64,000 bases of DNA from Manihot esculenta (GCF_001659605.2 NC_035170.2:23552190-23616189), one strand, 5' to 3'. Positions 25,891 to 38,586 are shown, counted from the stretch's first letter. Notes: a model not told the origin generated them from the sequence alone. Numbers and translations are program-made.

Positions 25891-27397
25891 ACTTTTAAAT
25901 TTAAAAACTATTATAAACAAATAAATTAGTTTATTTTTAAAATTTATAATCTAGTTTAACAGCTCCCAAAAATAAAATAAAATTAGATATAAAAGATATA
26001 AACACTTTTATTAGAATTTATATATAATCTTTTTGTGTAGCTTAATTTATTCTCTGTGCATTTTCTTCTCATTATTTTCTGTAACTTTCAACATTTTATT
26101 TTATTTTTTCTAATTTTTAAGAGAGATTATGAAACAAATTATTCTTATTATATAAAAAACAAATAATGCTTTTAAAATTAAATAAAAATAATTTTATTTT
26201 TGACTTTAATAATTATTTTAATAAGCATAATTGCTAAGTTTTTAGCATATATTTATAAGGAAAAGTTTCTATATATGGGATATTAGAAAAGAAATAATTT
26301 TAGTTTACATATATAGATATGTTAAATAAGAATATATAGGTATATAATTTTCTATATATAAAACAAATTTAAAATTTAACCTTTGAATATTTGATGACCG
26401 TGGTCCCATTTATCTAAATAAGGTCCTAACTCAGATATGCAGGGTAGGCCGGATCACTCGCGAGCTCAGCGAAAAGAAATTCAGCCCGGCGATGTAACGT
26501 AAGGGAAGTTAGCCACTTCGCAGTTCTGTCCGCATATGCACGGAGGGAATTAAATGATCGTTTGGCATGGAAATGAGCTCTGACATGCTTATATGTACGG
26601 ACCTGAATAATAGAGACAGATGATATTGTAGCAGAAAGAACGGTAGACCTATATCCTATATAAATGGGAGTGTGATATTAAGAAAATGAGATTTAAAAAA
26701 TAATAAAAATTAACATTGATGTAATTTCTAAAAGAGAAGAAATGCCAAAGCCCAACCAATTAAAAAATATAATAGCATTTATAACTTTTATTATGTTTTT
26801 GACAAAATCTATTATAATTTTATGTATATATAAAAATTAATTTAGTTTTAACGGAGGAAATAATGAAATTGTTAAAGAAATACCCATGATAATTTAATAT
26901 CATTATGATAAATGGCTAAATTAGATTGGTTATTAAAAATAATTAATTTTTAATTTTATTATTTAAATTAATTTAAAGTTTATATAAATTTAAAATTCTT
27001 AATCATATTTATAATTAAATTCTATTTATTAAAACTATAAAATACAAATTAATAGATCAGTTAGATGTAAATATGAATTAATCGAAATAGTAAATTTTGA
27101 GTAGCGAAAAAGTTTATTTGATTTGATTTTAATTTATTTAAAAAATAAATATCAGTATGTTTTTTTCTCTATTTGTGATTAAATTTAACATTTTTAGTTT
27201 TTTTTAAAAATTCATTTATGATCAAAAGTTTTTTAATAATTTAGATTTTAAAAAATTGAAATTAAAAAATCAATTTTTTAACTATGCAAACTAAATTGCA
27301 TTAAAACAACAAAACATGCTATAATATAGACTAGCTCACAGCTAACATAATAAAAACTTCAATTTAGGAAGGTCCAACTTGAAACTCAATTTAGATG
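25891..27397. other. AT-rich intergenic DNA with a less AT-rich island
   Basis: Mostly A/T low complexity. From about 26395 to 26660 the composition changes abruptly (CCGGATCACTCGCGAGC, GCATATGCACGGAGGG) and ends with CCTATATAAATGGGAG, which looks like a core promoter. The island has no long ORF and no second copy in the window. It may be a solo LTR or a short non-coding gene fragment. Confidence 0.4.
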
Positions 27398-28695
27398 TAG
27401 GGGTATAAATGAATTAAATTATTTCTGAATTATTTGAAATTCAATTCAATAAGAATTCGATTGAGCTCGACTCATTTTTTGCTTGCTGAGCTCGCTCAAT
27501 TTTAAAACTCATTACTTAAATAAATCGAATTTAAGTTCAGTAGTATTTTGCTTGTTAAAACTCGTGAATTAGTTCGTTTTTAGACTTGTTAAGCAGTCTC
27601 ACAAGTTACCTCGTTGAATAGTCTCGCGAGCAAACTCGTTGAATAGGCTCACGAGCAAACTCGTTGAATAGGCTCACGAGAAACTTATTTAAGTAAACTC
27701 GTGAACTAGTTCATTAAATAAACTCATAAACAAGTTTATACATTATTAAAAAATAAAACTAATTATAAAGTTATAAAATTTAAACTACTATAAATACTTG
27801 AAAATTATACTATTGAAAAATACAAATAACTAATATAAAATTATAATAATAAATATTTTTTAATATCATTATTGGAATAATATCACACGATAAATTCAAT
27901 TGTGAAAATTATATATTTTTTTAAAATTAAAATATAATTATAAAATTTTTTTATATAATTAACACATAATAAAAGATAACGATAATGATAAAAGTATATT
28001 AATAATGATTAATTAGGTAGATAATACGTATTATATTTATAAAGAATTTTATAATTATAGTTTAATTTTAGATAGTATATATATTTATAAAAAGAAATAT
28101 TAAAATATAAATAAGTAATATAAAATATAAAACTAAATTAATATTTATGTGTTAATATCCAATAAATTATTCTAAAAAATTAATATTATTAAACAATTAA
28201 AATAAAAATAACTATAAAATTATAAAATATAAAATACTATAAATAATTAAAAGTTATATTTTTAGAAATCACAAATAATAATAAGTATTTTTTAATATTA
28301 TTACTAAATACTTTTTAAAATTAAAGTATAATTATAAAAAAAATTTAAACTATTAGAACTTGAGCCAAATTTATTATTTATAATATTATTTAATAAATTG
28401 AATTGTGAACCACTTTAATTCAATTTGAAAGTTTTAAGTAAACATAAATTTATTATTTATATTTTTACTGAAAAATCATTAATAAACAAAATTAAGTTAA
28501 CCTGGTTGAATATTTTTTTTATTTTAATTAAAATTCTAATTCAAAAATAATTAATTTATTAAAATAATTTAATTATATTAATTCAATTATAATATTTAAT
28601 TTTCGAATCGAATTACCGTTAAATGTTAAAATTTAAGTTTTTAAAATTTTTAAATAAATGAGTTTGAATTTTATAAAATTTGACTTACACCCCTA
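27398..28695. mobile_element. Non-coding element with TAGGGGTRTAA inverted termini
   Basis: The left end TAGGGGTATAAATGAA (27398) is matched by TAGGGGTGTAAGTCAA on the other strand at 28695. Just inside the left end come words such as CGAGCTCG and GCTGAGCTCGCTC and a 25-bp tandem repeat; the rest is A/T filler. A truncated relative lies at 22624. No transposase frame is present, so the element is non-autonomous and its superfamily is not determined. Confidence 0.5.
27611..27684. repeat. 25-bp tandem repeat, three copies
   Basis: The unit TCGTTGAATAGGCTCACGAG plus CAAAC occurs at 27611, 27636 and 27661. The first copy has two changes and the last lacks one base. It sits inside the non-coding element at 27398-28695. 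Confidence 0.8.
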
Positions 28696-28696
28696 C

Positions 28697-28875
28697 TAAA
28701 TTAAGGGTGACACCACAAGCGACAGCTAAAAAGCTTCGTTCCCTTCGTGCGTGCATCAGTATCGCCATTGACCATATCGCATTGCATGCGTCCACCGGCA
28801 CATTCGTTTACCACATCGCCAACCACACGAAAAAAAGGACAAAAGCAAACTCACCTCACAAAGGAAATCAATGAT
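28697..28875 (+). other. Less AT-rich island, function unknown
   Basis: About 180 bp of mixed composition (CTTCGTGCGTGCATCAG, GCATGCGTCCACCGGCA) with a 64-codon open frame ending at 28874. It is flanked by extreme A/T sequence and abuts the element terminus at 28695. No motif is recognised; it may be a captured gene or promoter fragment. Confidence 0.3.
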
Positions 28876-29689
28876 AATCCATATATTTTTAAATTTTAAA
28901 TATAATTATTTCATTTTATAAAATTTTATAATCATTTTTTACTATTATAGATTTAATATTTAAATATAACATTAAATTTGATTATTATAATTTTATATAA
29001 ATTTAATTATATTATTTTAAAATTTTTATAATAGTTTATAATAATTATTTTTTCACTATAAATAGTGTGTATTTTAAAAAAAAAATTTATTTTTTTAAAT
29101 TTATTTATCTATTTTTATTTTTTTTGCTGAATTATAAATTAAAAATAAATTTTTATTATTCTGATCCTAAAAATTTAATTTCAGAAAAATCTATTTAATT
29201 TTGAGTGGTTGTAAAATAAATCATTAAGAATGGTATCCAACACAGCTCATGTTTTATTATTCTATTATATTTTTTTGACAAACTTAAAGATTTAATCTTC
29301 ATTCTTCAATGATAGGAAAAAATATTATCTTTTAATGATGTGAGAAAATAATTAAAGGTCTAATTCAAAATTTTGATTGTTAAATTTTTTTTTACGGTTA
29401 AAAGCTGATGGTCAACAATAAAATCAGATAAATTTATTATTATCAATGTTTTTATTTTTTTTTTTGAAATAGGTCAATGTTTTTATTATTATTATAAAGT
29501 TTACTACTCTTACATATGCTTGCATTTATTTAAGAATAATGCAATAAAAGAAAATAAAATAATAAATTGATAAAGACTTCTCTGAATTATGAAAAAAAAA
29601 ATTATAAGACTGACATAAAATATTTAAAAGTATGGGATACTTTGCTAAAACTATGCTTATTGATCCTAATAAAAATGTTAAAATTTAAT
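28876..29689. other. AT-rich DNA, possibly a decayed 5' part of the copia element
   Basis: No readable protein. Its position before the copia reverse-transcriptase remnant suggests it could hold decayed upstream element sequence, but nothing specific is visible. Confidence 0.3.
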
Positions 29690-31268
29690 CACTCTAGCTT
29701 GATCATTATGCAAGATTCCACCAAATGAATTTTTATTATTTTGAAGATTTAAAAAATATATATATTTACATTGTATAAGAGTTGTTTTGTTTTTAACAAA
29801 AACAATAGAGTTTACAAAATTCTTAAATCTTTATACGTTTTGAAACAAGCACCTAAACAGTAGAAATTTGACCAAGTTTTGATTAGTGTCATTTTTTTTC
29901 TCTTCTGTTAGAGTTTAATAAGTATATAATTACAAAATTTATAAATGATAAATGGGTGATTATTTGTTTATATGTGAATAATATGTTTATATTTGACTCA
30001 AATTATAATATAACATGTGAAAATAAATATTTCTCTATTCATAAATTTGATATAAAATATATAAAGAAGCAAATATGATTTGGGTATTAAATTTGGAATG
30101 ATAGTATAATTATATCGCAAGAGCATTAATATCGAATTTTTTCTAAAGAAATTTAGATATCTCAATGTCAAACTTGTGAATATCTCATCATATAATGCTA
30201 ATTATAAAAAAAGAACAGATATGCTATTATTGCTGAATTTAGATATACGCATATTATTAGAAGATTTTGCATTTAATGAATTTTTCAGACTTTAGTTTAT
30301 ATTATGTAGATTGAGCATATTTACATATAATCTAATCATGATCGTTGGGCTACTTTAGTCAAACTTAAAAATTATTTGAGAAGTATTATGAGTTATGGTA
30401 TTATATACATATATTAGAAGAATACAATAATATTAATTGGAATTTATATTCAAATGAGATAAAATTCAATAGTGATTATGTATTTAATCTAAATAGTGGT
30501 GCAATTACTTAGAAATCAACTATTATTGTCAAAACCACCATGGAGTCAGAGTTTATTGTTCTGGAATTAGATGATAACGAGGTTCAAGTAGCTAAGAAAT
30601 TTCTTAGCAAATATTATGTTGAGAATAAAATCAATATCATTCGTGTATTGTGATTGCCAAACAGTAATAGCTATTGCAAAAAATAAAACTTTCAATAGTA
30701 AAAATAGACATATTCGTCTAAGACATGATATGGTTAAGTAGCTGCTGAGAAATAAAATTATATCTATTAATTATATAGAGTTAGAAATGAATTTGGCCAA
30801 TTTTCTGATTAAACTTTTAAGAAAGAAGTTAATAAATAAAAGATCGAGGAGAATGAGACTTAGCCAATTTGAAATTAACAGAACCCAACTTTTATTATTG
30901 AAGATCCCATGAAAAAGGTTCATATGGGTGATAACTAAATCACTTGTTAGTTCTGTTAGCACTATTTAACATTATCCCTTCCTATGGTGTGAGAAGTACT
31001 AAACTGCATTAATAAGAGGATGATCTAAAAGTTCTTAATAATATTCATATAGCTTACGGGTCGTATATAAATTGCAGTATACACTTGACGATATCACTTA
31101 TATAAGTTTAGAGTATGACCGCTTCTATGAGATTGTGGTATAATCTCTAGAGAACTTATTAACTATCAGGCATGCGGATGACCTATTAGTGTGCATATGG
31201 CCTTATTAGCATAAAACAGCGTTGACAATAAAATCTGTGGAGATAATAATATCTATGGAGTGTTATGA
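29690..31268 (+). mobile_element. Decayed Ty1/copia retrotransposon, 3' half
   Basis: Fragments in copia order occur on the + strand. Near 29808 is a VYKILKSLYVLKQAPKQ-like word of reverse transcriptase. At 29945-30000 is DDKWVIICLYVNNMFIF, the position of the YVDD catalytic box, with the two Asp now Asn. From 30475 to 30760 is RNase H, with SGAIT then KTTMESEFI and an SRHI-like tail. From about 30880 to 31268 follows non-coding sequence typical of the end of such elements. Stops and frameshifts are everywhere. The gypsy element at 31274 is inserted in it, and its right part continues for an unknown distance after 35570. Confidence 0.72.
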
Positions 31269-31273
31269 GATTG

Positions 31274-31519
31274 TGTTACCAAACCACTACAAGTCTATAC
31301 CCGATTCAGTCATGGATCCAAGTCAAAACAGCCACATATTGAGTCTCTGAATTAGTCAAATATTTCAGTTATCTTTCAGCTGTCTTTTAGTTAATTGTTT
31401 TAATGATTCCCTATTTGTAGGAGGGTATTCCTTCACTTTTTATTTCATGTGGTTAGTTGAGGAGGGTGTTCCTCCATGTTGAAGTAGTGCTCCTTTGATG
31501 TAGGAAGCAGTTATACTTC
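31274..31519 (+). repeat. 5' LTR of the gypsy element, truncated
   Basis: Matches the first part of the right LTR, from TGTTACCAAACCACTACAAG to GAAGCAGTTATACTTC, then switches to gag coding sequence. It has one copy of a block that is duplicated in the right LTR. Confidence 0.82.
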
Positions 31520-34500
31520 GGCTGTATGAACGGAAACTTTTCCTAAGTTCTTCAGCTGTGATAGACATTCGTCGCGCTGCCTTCACATTTGCACCTCGTG
31601 CCAACCGATTGGTGAAGCGATTGAACCGTGAGGAGATGGAAGAAAGACAGAAAAAGAGACTGTGTTTTAGCTGTGATGAATAGTTTGTTCACGACCACCA
31701 ATGTAAAAAGCTTTTCTGGATAGACTTGGTAGAGTACCGAAGAAATAGAGAATGCAAATTCTGATTCGAAGCTAGAACAACCGAGGATTTCATTTAACGC
31801 CATCATTGCAATTCAAAATCCTCAGTCCATGCGACTATAGGGATATTGGAAGGGGGGACAAGTCTTAATTCTAATTGATTCTGGCAGCACTCACAATTTT
31901 GTGTCTGCAACAAAAGTCGAGGAACTTGGTGCTGAAGTAAACGGACAGGATGGCTTGAAAGTTAATGTCGCCAATGGTGAGCAGCTGGACAGCCCAGGTA
32001 TATGCAAGGGAATCCTAATTCTACTGGATTCCCACTCTTTTTCCGTGGACTTATTTATTTTGCCACTAACTGGTTTTGATGTGGTTTTGAGAGTTAACTG
32101 GCTTCAAACTTTGGGACCCGTTCTATGGGATTTTGCTGTCATAAGAATGTGTTTCTTTTAACAGGAAATCTTGATCGAATTGCAGGGCATGACTTCAATT
32201 CCCTATACAAAGCAATCTGATCTCCACAGTTTGCTGCTTTCCCTAAATTCTGAAATTCAACTACAGAAATTGTTGGCAGAATTTGCCTCTTTATTTAGTG
32301 CGCCAACCGGATTACCTCCTAGCAGGGCCTGTGACCACCGTATTCCTTTGGAACCAGGAGCAAAATGGTGGTTGTTTGACCATACCACTATCCACATGGG
32401 CAGAAGGATGAAATCGAAAAGCAGTGTGCAGCCATGTTGCAACAAGGTATAATCCGCCCAAGCCGATCACCATTCTCTTCTCCGGTGATCCTAGTACCAA
32501 AGGCAGACGGTTCTTGATATTTATGTGTCAATTACAAAGAATTAAATGCCAAAACCATTAAAGACAAATTCTCAATTCCTGTGATAGATGAGTTATTAGA
32601 AGAAATGGGTGGTGCTAGAATGCATCCTTCTGATGTCGAGAAAACAACTTTTTGGACGCATCACGACCACTTTGAATTCTTGGTAATGCCGTTTGGTTTG
32701 ACTAACGCACCTTCAACCTTTCAGGCCTTAATGAATGAGGTATTTCAATCATACTTGAGGAAATTTGTTCTCGTTTTTTTTTTACGACATCTTGGTTTTT
32801 AGTCAGTCTTGGACAGAACACCTCCACCACTTACGACTGGTTTTTCAATTATTAGTGAAGAATAAATTATTCCTCAAATGCTCCAAGTGCGTTTTTGGCT
32901 AAACTCAAGTTTCATATTTTGGTCATATTATTTCTCATAATGAAGCCCAGGTGGATCAGTCCAAAATATCATCGATCCTAGATTGGCCCAAGTCCAACAC
33001 AATTCGTGGTTTGAGAGGATTCTTAGGGCTTACGGATTACTACTGCAAAATTTATCCAAAACTACAAAATCATTGCCGCTCCACTCATAGCTATGTTGCG
33101 GAAAAACAGTTTTCGTTGGACTAAAGAGGCCGAGGCGGCATTCGACAAATTAAAAGAGGCAATGATATCAACTCCAATCTTGGTTCTCCCTGATTTTGAA
33201 CTAACCTTTGTCATAGAATGTGATGCTTCAGGTACAGGAATCAGAGCTGTTCTGTTACAGCAAAACAAACCAGTGGCATACTTTAACCGTTCAATGGCAG
33301 TACTCCATCAGAACCTTCCGGCGTATAAAAGAGAGATGATTAGGTTGGTGAAGGCAATCAAACATTAGCATTCTTATCTCTGGAGTAGGTAATTTACTGT
33401 TCGAACGGACCACTACACACTCAAATATTTGTTAGAGCAGCACCATCTCTCTTCTTCTCAACAGCACTAGGTCAGTAAACTTATGGGCTTTTGTTTTACA
33501 GTTGATTACAAAGTTGGAAAATCCAACATAGTTGCTGACGCACTCTCTCGACGGGATGCTGATCAATCTGCCATCTTGGTAGTGTCTATGCCCCAACTAA
33601 GCCTGTTTGACGATATTCAAAAAGAGCAGCATGATTCAGAAGAAGTGTAGAAACGAATCGCTGCGATTCATACTGGAGCAGCCACTTCTAAATGGAGTTT
33701 TCAGAATGGTTTGCTCTTTTACAACAACATAATTTACCTTTCTCATAACTCCCCATCTATTCAACTAGTGGTCAGTGCTCTCCATAAACAGGGCCATGAA
33801 GGATACCAAAAAACCCTATACAAAATTACAAGGGATTTTTTTTTATTTGGAATGAAGCAATGTGTGAGAGATTTTGTGCGCTCTTGTGATACATGTCAGA
33901 GGCATAAAACAAAGACTCTGTAACCGGCGGTACTCCTTCACCCTCTCCCCATTCCAATGCAAGTTTGGGTTGATATCTCTATTGACTTCATCTATGAAAT
34001 TCCAACTTCGCATGGGAAAAATGTACTGCTGGTAGTCGTTGACAGATTTTCAAAGTATGGGCATTTTCTGGCTTTGTCTCATTCATATACAGCGGTAAGT
34101 ATTGCTCGCTCTTTCTTTGACAACATTTTTAAATTACATGGCTTGCCAGAAACTGTGGTCAGTGACATAGATGTGACATTCACAAGTTCCTTTTGGAAAG
34201 AACTTTTCCGTTTGAGTGGTACCAAGCTGTGTGTTTCAGTTTCTCTTATCACCCACAGTCGGATAGCCAAACGGAGGTGGTAAACCGCACCATTGAAATG
34301 TATCTTCGCTGTTTCATAAGTTCTACTCCGAACAAATGGATTGACTGGTTGTCCTGGGCTGAGTTCTGTTACAACACCAGCTACCATTCCTCTCTTAAAA
34401 CTACTCCTTTCGAAATGGTTTATGGTCTTCCTCCTCCCAGATTATTGTCATATCTACCTGGTAGTTCCACCATTGAAGTTGTCGATACTGTTTTAAGGAC

Positions 34501-35026
34501 AATAGATGAGATGCTGCTCTCACTTCGTGAAAACCTACTGCAGGCCTAGCAAAAAATGAAGCATACATATAATCAATCTCATCGCCCTTTGGAGTTTAAG
34601 ATGGGGGATAAGTTTCTACTACGTTTACAGGCTTATCGTCAAACTTCAATTGCTAAAAGGAGGAATAAAAAACTTTCAGCATGATTCTATGGCCCCTTTG
34701 TGATAGTGGAACGGTCGGTTCCATGGCCTATAAGTTGGATCTTCCTGCCGATTCAAAGCTTCATCCAGTGTTTCATATTTCAAGTCTAAACCTTATCATG
34801 AAGGTTAGTTTACTCCTACACCATTGCTGCCATCTTTTTTGCTGCCAGAACCTATTCATCCTTTGGCCATTCTAGACCACCGTATTAAAGGAGGAAGTCA
34901 GGAGGTTCTCGTCCATTGGAATCATTATTCTCCTGCCAATGCTTCATGGGAGAAGGTACAGGCATTCTCCGCCAAATATCCAGATTTTCAGCTTGAGGAC
35001 AAGCTTCCTTTGGGGGCGGAAAGTAA
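31520..35026 (+). pseudogene. gag-pol pseudogene of the gypsy element
   Basis: From about 31610 a gag end reads RLNREEMEERQKKRLCFSCD, the start of a zinc knuckle. The protease is near 31875-32150 (IDSGSTHNFV). Reverse transcriptase spans about 32430-32980, with [19 protein letters not shown] and [19 protein letters not shown]. Between LLEEMGGA and RMHPSD about 13 residues are missing, which removes motif A and its catalytic Asp. The catalytic box around 32785 is hit by a frameshift in a T run. RNase H is at 33093-33368 (VIECDASGTG). The integrase zinc finger is near 33770-33910 and the core near 33957-34290. A chromodomain-like end is at 34860-35000. Multiple stops and frameshifts are present. 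Confidence 0.8.
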
Positions 35027-35564
35027 TGTTACCAAATCACTGCAAGTCTATACCCGATTCAGTCATGGATCCAAGTCAAAGCAGCCACATATTGAGCCTC
35101 TAAATTAGTCAAATATTTCAGTTATCTTTCAGCTATCTTTTAGTTAATTGTTTTAATGATTCCCTGTTTGTAGGAAGGTATTCCTCCAAATTTTATTTTA
35201 TGTGGTTAGTTGAGGAGGGTGTTCCTCCATGTTGAAGTAGTGCTACTTTGATGTATGACCACTTTTTATTTCATGTGGTTAGTTGAGAATGGTGTTTCTC
35301 CATGTTGAAGTAGTGCTCCTTTGATGTAGGAAGCAGTTATACTTCCTTTTTGTATTTAAGCAATAACATCAATAAAGAGGACAACTTCCAAACTCAGTTA
35401 AGTCTTGAGCGCTTTAAGTCTCAGAGGTTTCAAGTTTCCTCTTTTAGAGCCTGAATTGTTAATGATCAGAGGTTGTAAAAAGACTCTTAACCCAAACACT
35501 CAAACTCCTACTATACCCTTAGCCCACAAACCCATAACCAGATCCACAACCCGGGACCATAACA
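35027..35564 (+). repeat. 3' LTR of the gypsy element
   Basis: The repeat is 538 bp with TG...CA ends. It contains an extra near-copy, about 75 bp long, of the block around TTTTATTTCATGTGGTTAG found once in the left LTR. Target duplication GATTG follows. Confidence 0.83.
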
Positions 35565-35734
35565 GATTGATGGGATATTAGCCTACCAAAAAGAGTTTTT
35601 TGCTCATAGAAGTAAAAGTTTCACCAATTACTATGTATGTTAAATCTTTTTAATTTAGGTTTGATTCATAGTCCAAAAAATACCAGATTCTAAACATATA
35701 CCCTAAAATCTTAAATCCAGCAATGAAAAACCTT

Positions 35735-36395
35735 TTGAATCGAATTGATATTAAACCGGTCAATCGATTTCGATTTTTGAATTAGATCAAAATTTAGATT
35801 AAGAGGTCAGTTACAGTTATTTCTCCTGTAAACCAAAACTAGCCGATTTGAATTAGTGGTCTGGTTTGATTCTGGTTCAATTTTTTATTTTTTGAATAAA
35901 TTATTTTAAAAAATTGTGTCACTTAAAATTAATACATACGCAAGTTAAATTATTAAATTATTAAATTTAAATTTATTTTTAACTTGGAAAAAGATATTAT
36001 TTATATTTAAAGTAATATTATTTTATTTTTGTATTATATGAATATTATTTTTTTAATATCAACATGTAAATAGATACATTTTACCGTTTACTTATTTAAT
36101 AAAATATATATTCAATAATTTTAAGATTTATATTTTTTTCTTTACCTTTTATTTAAATTTTTTATTTTTTTAAATTAAAATTGAATTAACCGTTTATAAT
36201 TTGGATTTAATTAAAATGAGAATCGAAACTGTAAAAAATTAAAATCGTAATCGATTTAAAACCATATCCAAACTGTTAAAAAACTAAAACCATCTTGAAC
36301 TGTTTTTAATCAATCCAATTTCGGTTCAATTCAAAAAATAAATAGAACCACTGATTTGGAATTGAAACGGAATTGGAACCATTTTATGGCCATGT
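35735..36395. mobile_element. Non-coding element rich in CGAATTG and AACCG words
   Basis: About 650 bp. The arms carry GAATCGAATTGATATTAAACC on the left and GGAATTGGAACCATTTTATGG on the right, with A/T filler between and mirrored AATCG/CGATT words. It resembles the other CGAATCGAACC elements in style but may be a separate family. No ORF; boundaries are approximate. Confidence 0.35.
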
Positions 36396-37026
36396 CTATG
36401 ACAACCACCTGCAAAGGTAAGAAATGAAGTGGCTAGTACTTAGAGGTAACCACTCCGATACTCAAATTAAAAAATATTCAAGTGGGCGAGTGAAATAAGA
36501 AATTTTAATAAACTTAAATGAATAATAGAATGTGTATCTTAAACCTATGTCATGGATTGCTTTTATACTATTATAAGAACATGTTAGTTAACATGCTCTT
36601 AAGAATTTGGAATGTATCAGCTAATGGATAAGAAATCTAGTTACTTTGTAACAACCCTCAATAGTAAAAAAATAGGTTTTAAGAAGACTCTGCCAATGCA
36701 AGAGCGGATTTTATCGAAACTGAATGTCTTGATAAATATCCCAAGAGACTAAGTCTCCACATTTCGAGTTCTCGATTCTTGATGTCAGAGCTTTATAATC
36801 ACGACCATGTTATCACTTAGACCAATAAAAGATCACCGATTTGAACCATGTTTTGGACGAGTATTAAGTCATATCATAAGTCCTCACAATGGTATTTGAT
36901 TCTTCAGATTTGAAATTTCACAGTTGGCGCCCATTATTTAGACACACAGTGCAACTAGATTGGACTCTTGTCTCTATGCCTTTTTACTTGTCCAAGACGC
37001 TTCGTTTAATCTTGCCTACTTATTTT
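36396..37026. other. Intergenic or old retroelement DNA left of the 37-kb element
   Basis: Mixed composition without a supportable gene. At about 36922 the word CAGTTGGCGCCCATTATTTAG resembles the primer-binding region that follows an LTR in Ty3/gypsy elements, so part of this may be an old LTR end. No partner LTR was found. Confidence 0.3.
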
Positions 37027-37031
37027 GTCTA

Positions 37032-38580
37032 TGATAGAGCCAAATTTAGACCCATTTTCCATATTGATATTTATGTTGATTTACATATTTTCTGCCTAAT
37101 TTTGTGATTTTGATCTTATTTTGCAGAAAATGGAGTAAAATGGTAATTTGGCAAAAATGGTCTTAAATCTGCCCAAAAGAGAGCAAGACTGCACAAGCAT
37201 GGTTTGCCCAAACCAAAGTGAAGCTAAAATGAAGGAGAAAACTGATGAACTGACTGACCAGACTATTTGCCCAAGACTGTTTGGGCAAACAGCGGAGCAA
37301 GACAAAAACAAGGACCAGGCACGCGGACAACAGCCACGACAGACAGCCTATTTGCCCAAACAACGTCGGGCAAACAGCACCAGCAACCAGAAAACCAGCA
37401 GATCTGCAGAATTTGAAGACCAAGTCAAACACGAGTCTTGTTGCACTCCAATCACGTGGGACAGCTCAGTAACACATAATTCCACCTCAGCAATCTCTCC
37501 TACATATTTGGGAAGCTAAAAATCAAAAACACAAAAATACCCTCCAAGAATCCAAGTCCAAATAGGAAAAGGAGTCCCAATTCAACAAGGAAATCCTAAG
37601 GCAGCCAATCCAACCTATAAAAGGACCAGCAAACCAACAGAAGAGGCATCTTGGCATCTAGGGATCAACACACATTCTCGGCAGAACCACTCCAGCAGCT
37701 GCGCACCCCTTGCGCCAGCCCTTCTCCCCTCCTTTTTTGCTTTCTTTCTTTTATTTTTGTATTAGTTTCAGCCATGAGTGGCTGAAACTCTTTTTCTAGT
37801 TGAAGAATAAGGTGAAACTTTGGTTGTTTATGGATTGGGAGATCTGAACATGTTATGTTAATCTTTTATTTATCAATATTTATGCAATTTGATGTTGAAT
37901 TCTATTATTGCTTTGTTATTTAGATCAATAGGGCCCATTGATTCTTGATTGCAAAGTGATAATTTGTTAGTTTGAATAGTTTGAAGTCCGTAATTGCTTG
38001 AATTATTCAAACACAAGTAACCCTTGGTGTAAAAATCTAGGAAATTGCATAATCTAGCAATATCACCATGCGTTTGGGTAGCTAGAATTAGGTCTCTCTA
38101 TCTCTTAACGCAATTGACAGTTGTTTGTTGCCTAAGGCCCAAAGACGTTCTTTGACAACTTGTTGGTTAGTGATTAATTATAGGACGTTCCCTAATTAAT
38201 CTATGCTTAAGGAGGGATTTGGTTGGTGAGAAGCGTCTTCCACCTCCATAACTAATTTATTGAATCAAATAAAAGAATCTTTGTGTCAACGATCAATCCC
38301 AACAACTAAAGTGGATCCAACTCTTCAACTAGGCTTTTCTCATTATTGATTTCTCTTTACTTTATTCTTTACTTTACTTACTTGCTTTTAATTCTAGTTT
38401 AACTCAACAATATCAAAATCCCCCTTTTTATATTATTGTCTTTTATGTACTTGGTCTTAACAAGAAAAATAAGTAAGTATCAATTCCCTGTGGATTCGAT
38501 CCTTTTGCCACTATCTACAGTTGTAAAATTGTTGATAATCAAAAATGTTATTTTTGACCGGCCTCGACAACCGCGAGTCA
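37032..38580 (+). repeat. 5' LTR of the palindrome-rich element
   Basis: The LTR is 1549 bp. Its first half holds copies of the TGTTTGCCCAAACA-type motif near 37200, 37262 and 37350. TATAAAAG at 37616-37623 is a good internal promoter. The second half is a leader with stem-loop potential (GTTTCAGCCATGAGTGGCTG near 37766). Confidence 0.88.
37616..37623 (+). promoter_or_regulatory. TATA box in the 5' LTR
   Basis: TATAAAAG in the context CCAACCTATAAAAGGACC. The same box is kept in the right LTR at 42872-42879. It would mark the end of U3, with transcription starting about 30 bp later. Confidence 0.6.
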
Positions 38581-38586
38581 AAAATT

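Larger units (their letters stand above)
31274..35564 (+). mobile_element. Damaged Ty3/gypsy chromovirus-type LTR retrotransposon
   Basis: The 5-bp target duplication GATTG at 31269-31273 and 35565-35569 flanks TGTTACC at both LTR starts and ACA at the right end. A polypurine tract (TTTGGGGGCGGAAAG) lies just before the right LTR at 35027. Domains in order are a gag tail with a zinc-knuckle start, protease, reverse transcriptase, RNase H, integrase and a chromodomain-like C-terminus, which places it near the Tekay-type chromoviruses. The left LTR is cut off at about 31519 and joined directly to late gag, removing the rest of the LTR, the primer site and most of gag. It is inactive and nested in the copia remnant. 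Confidence 0.85.

Noticed and set aside
30771..30962. 63-codon antisense ORF near the copia end
   Set aside because: Lies in non-coding element sequence and has no recognisable domain.
36922..36942. TTGGCGCCC primer-site-like word as part of the same element as the gag at 44 kb
   Set aside because: The word reads on the + strand while that gag is on the - strand, so they cannot be one simple element.
36889..37107. 72-codon ORF before the 37-kb element
   Set aside because: It crosses the target-site duplication into the LTR and has no motif.
37148..37519. Overlapping ORFs of up to 123 codons on both strands in the left LTR (also 42339-43021 in the right)
   Set aside because: They lie inside LTRs, are duplicated with them, and have no domain; they are chance frames through the repeat motif.
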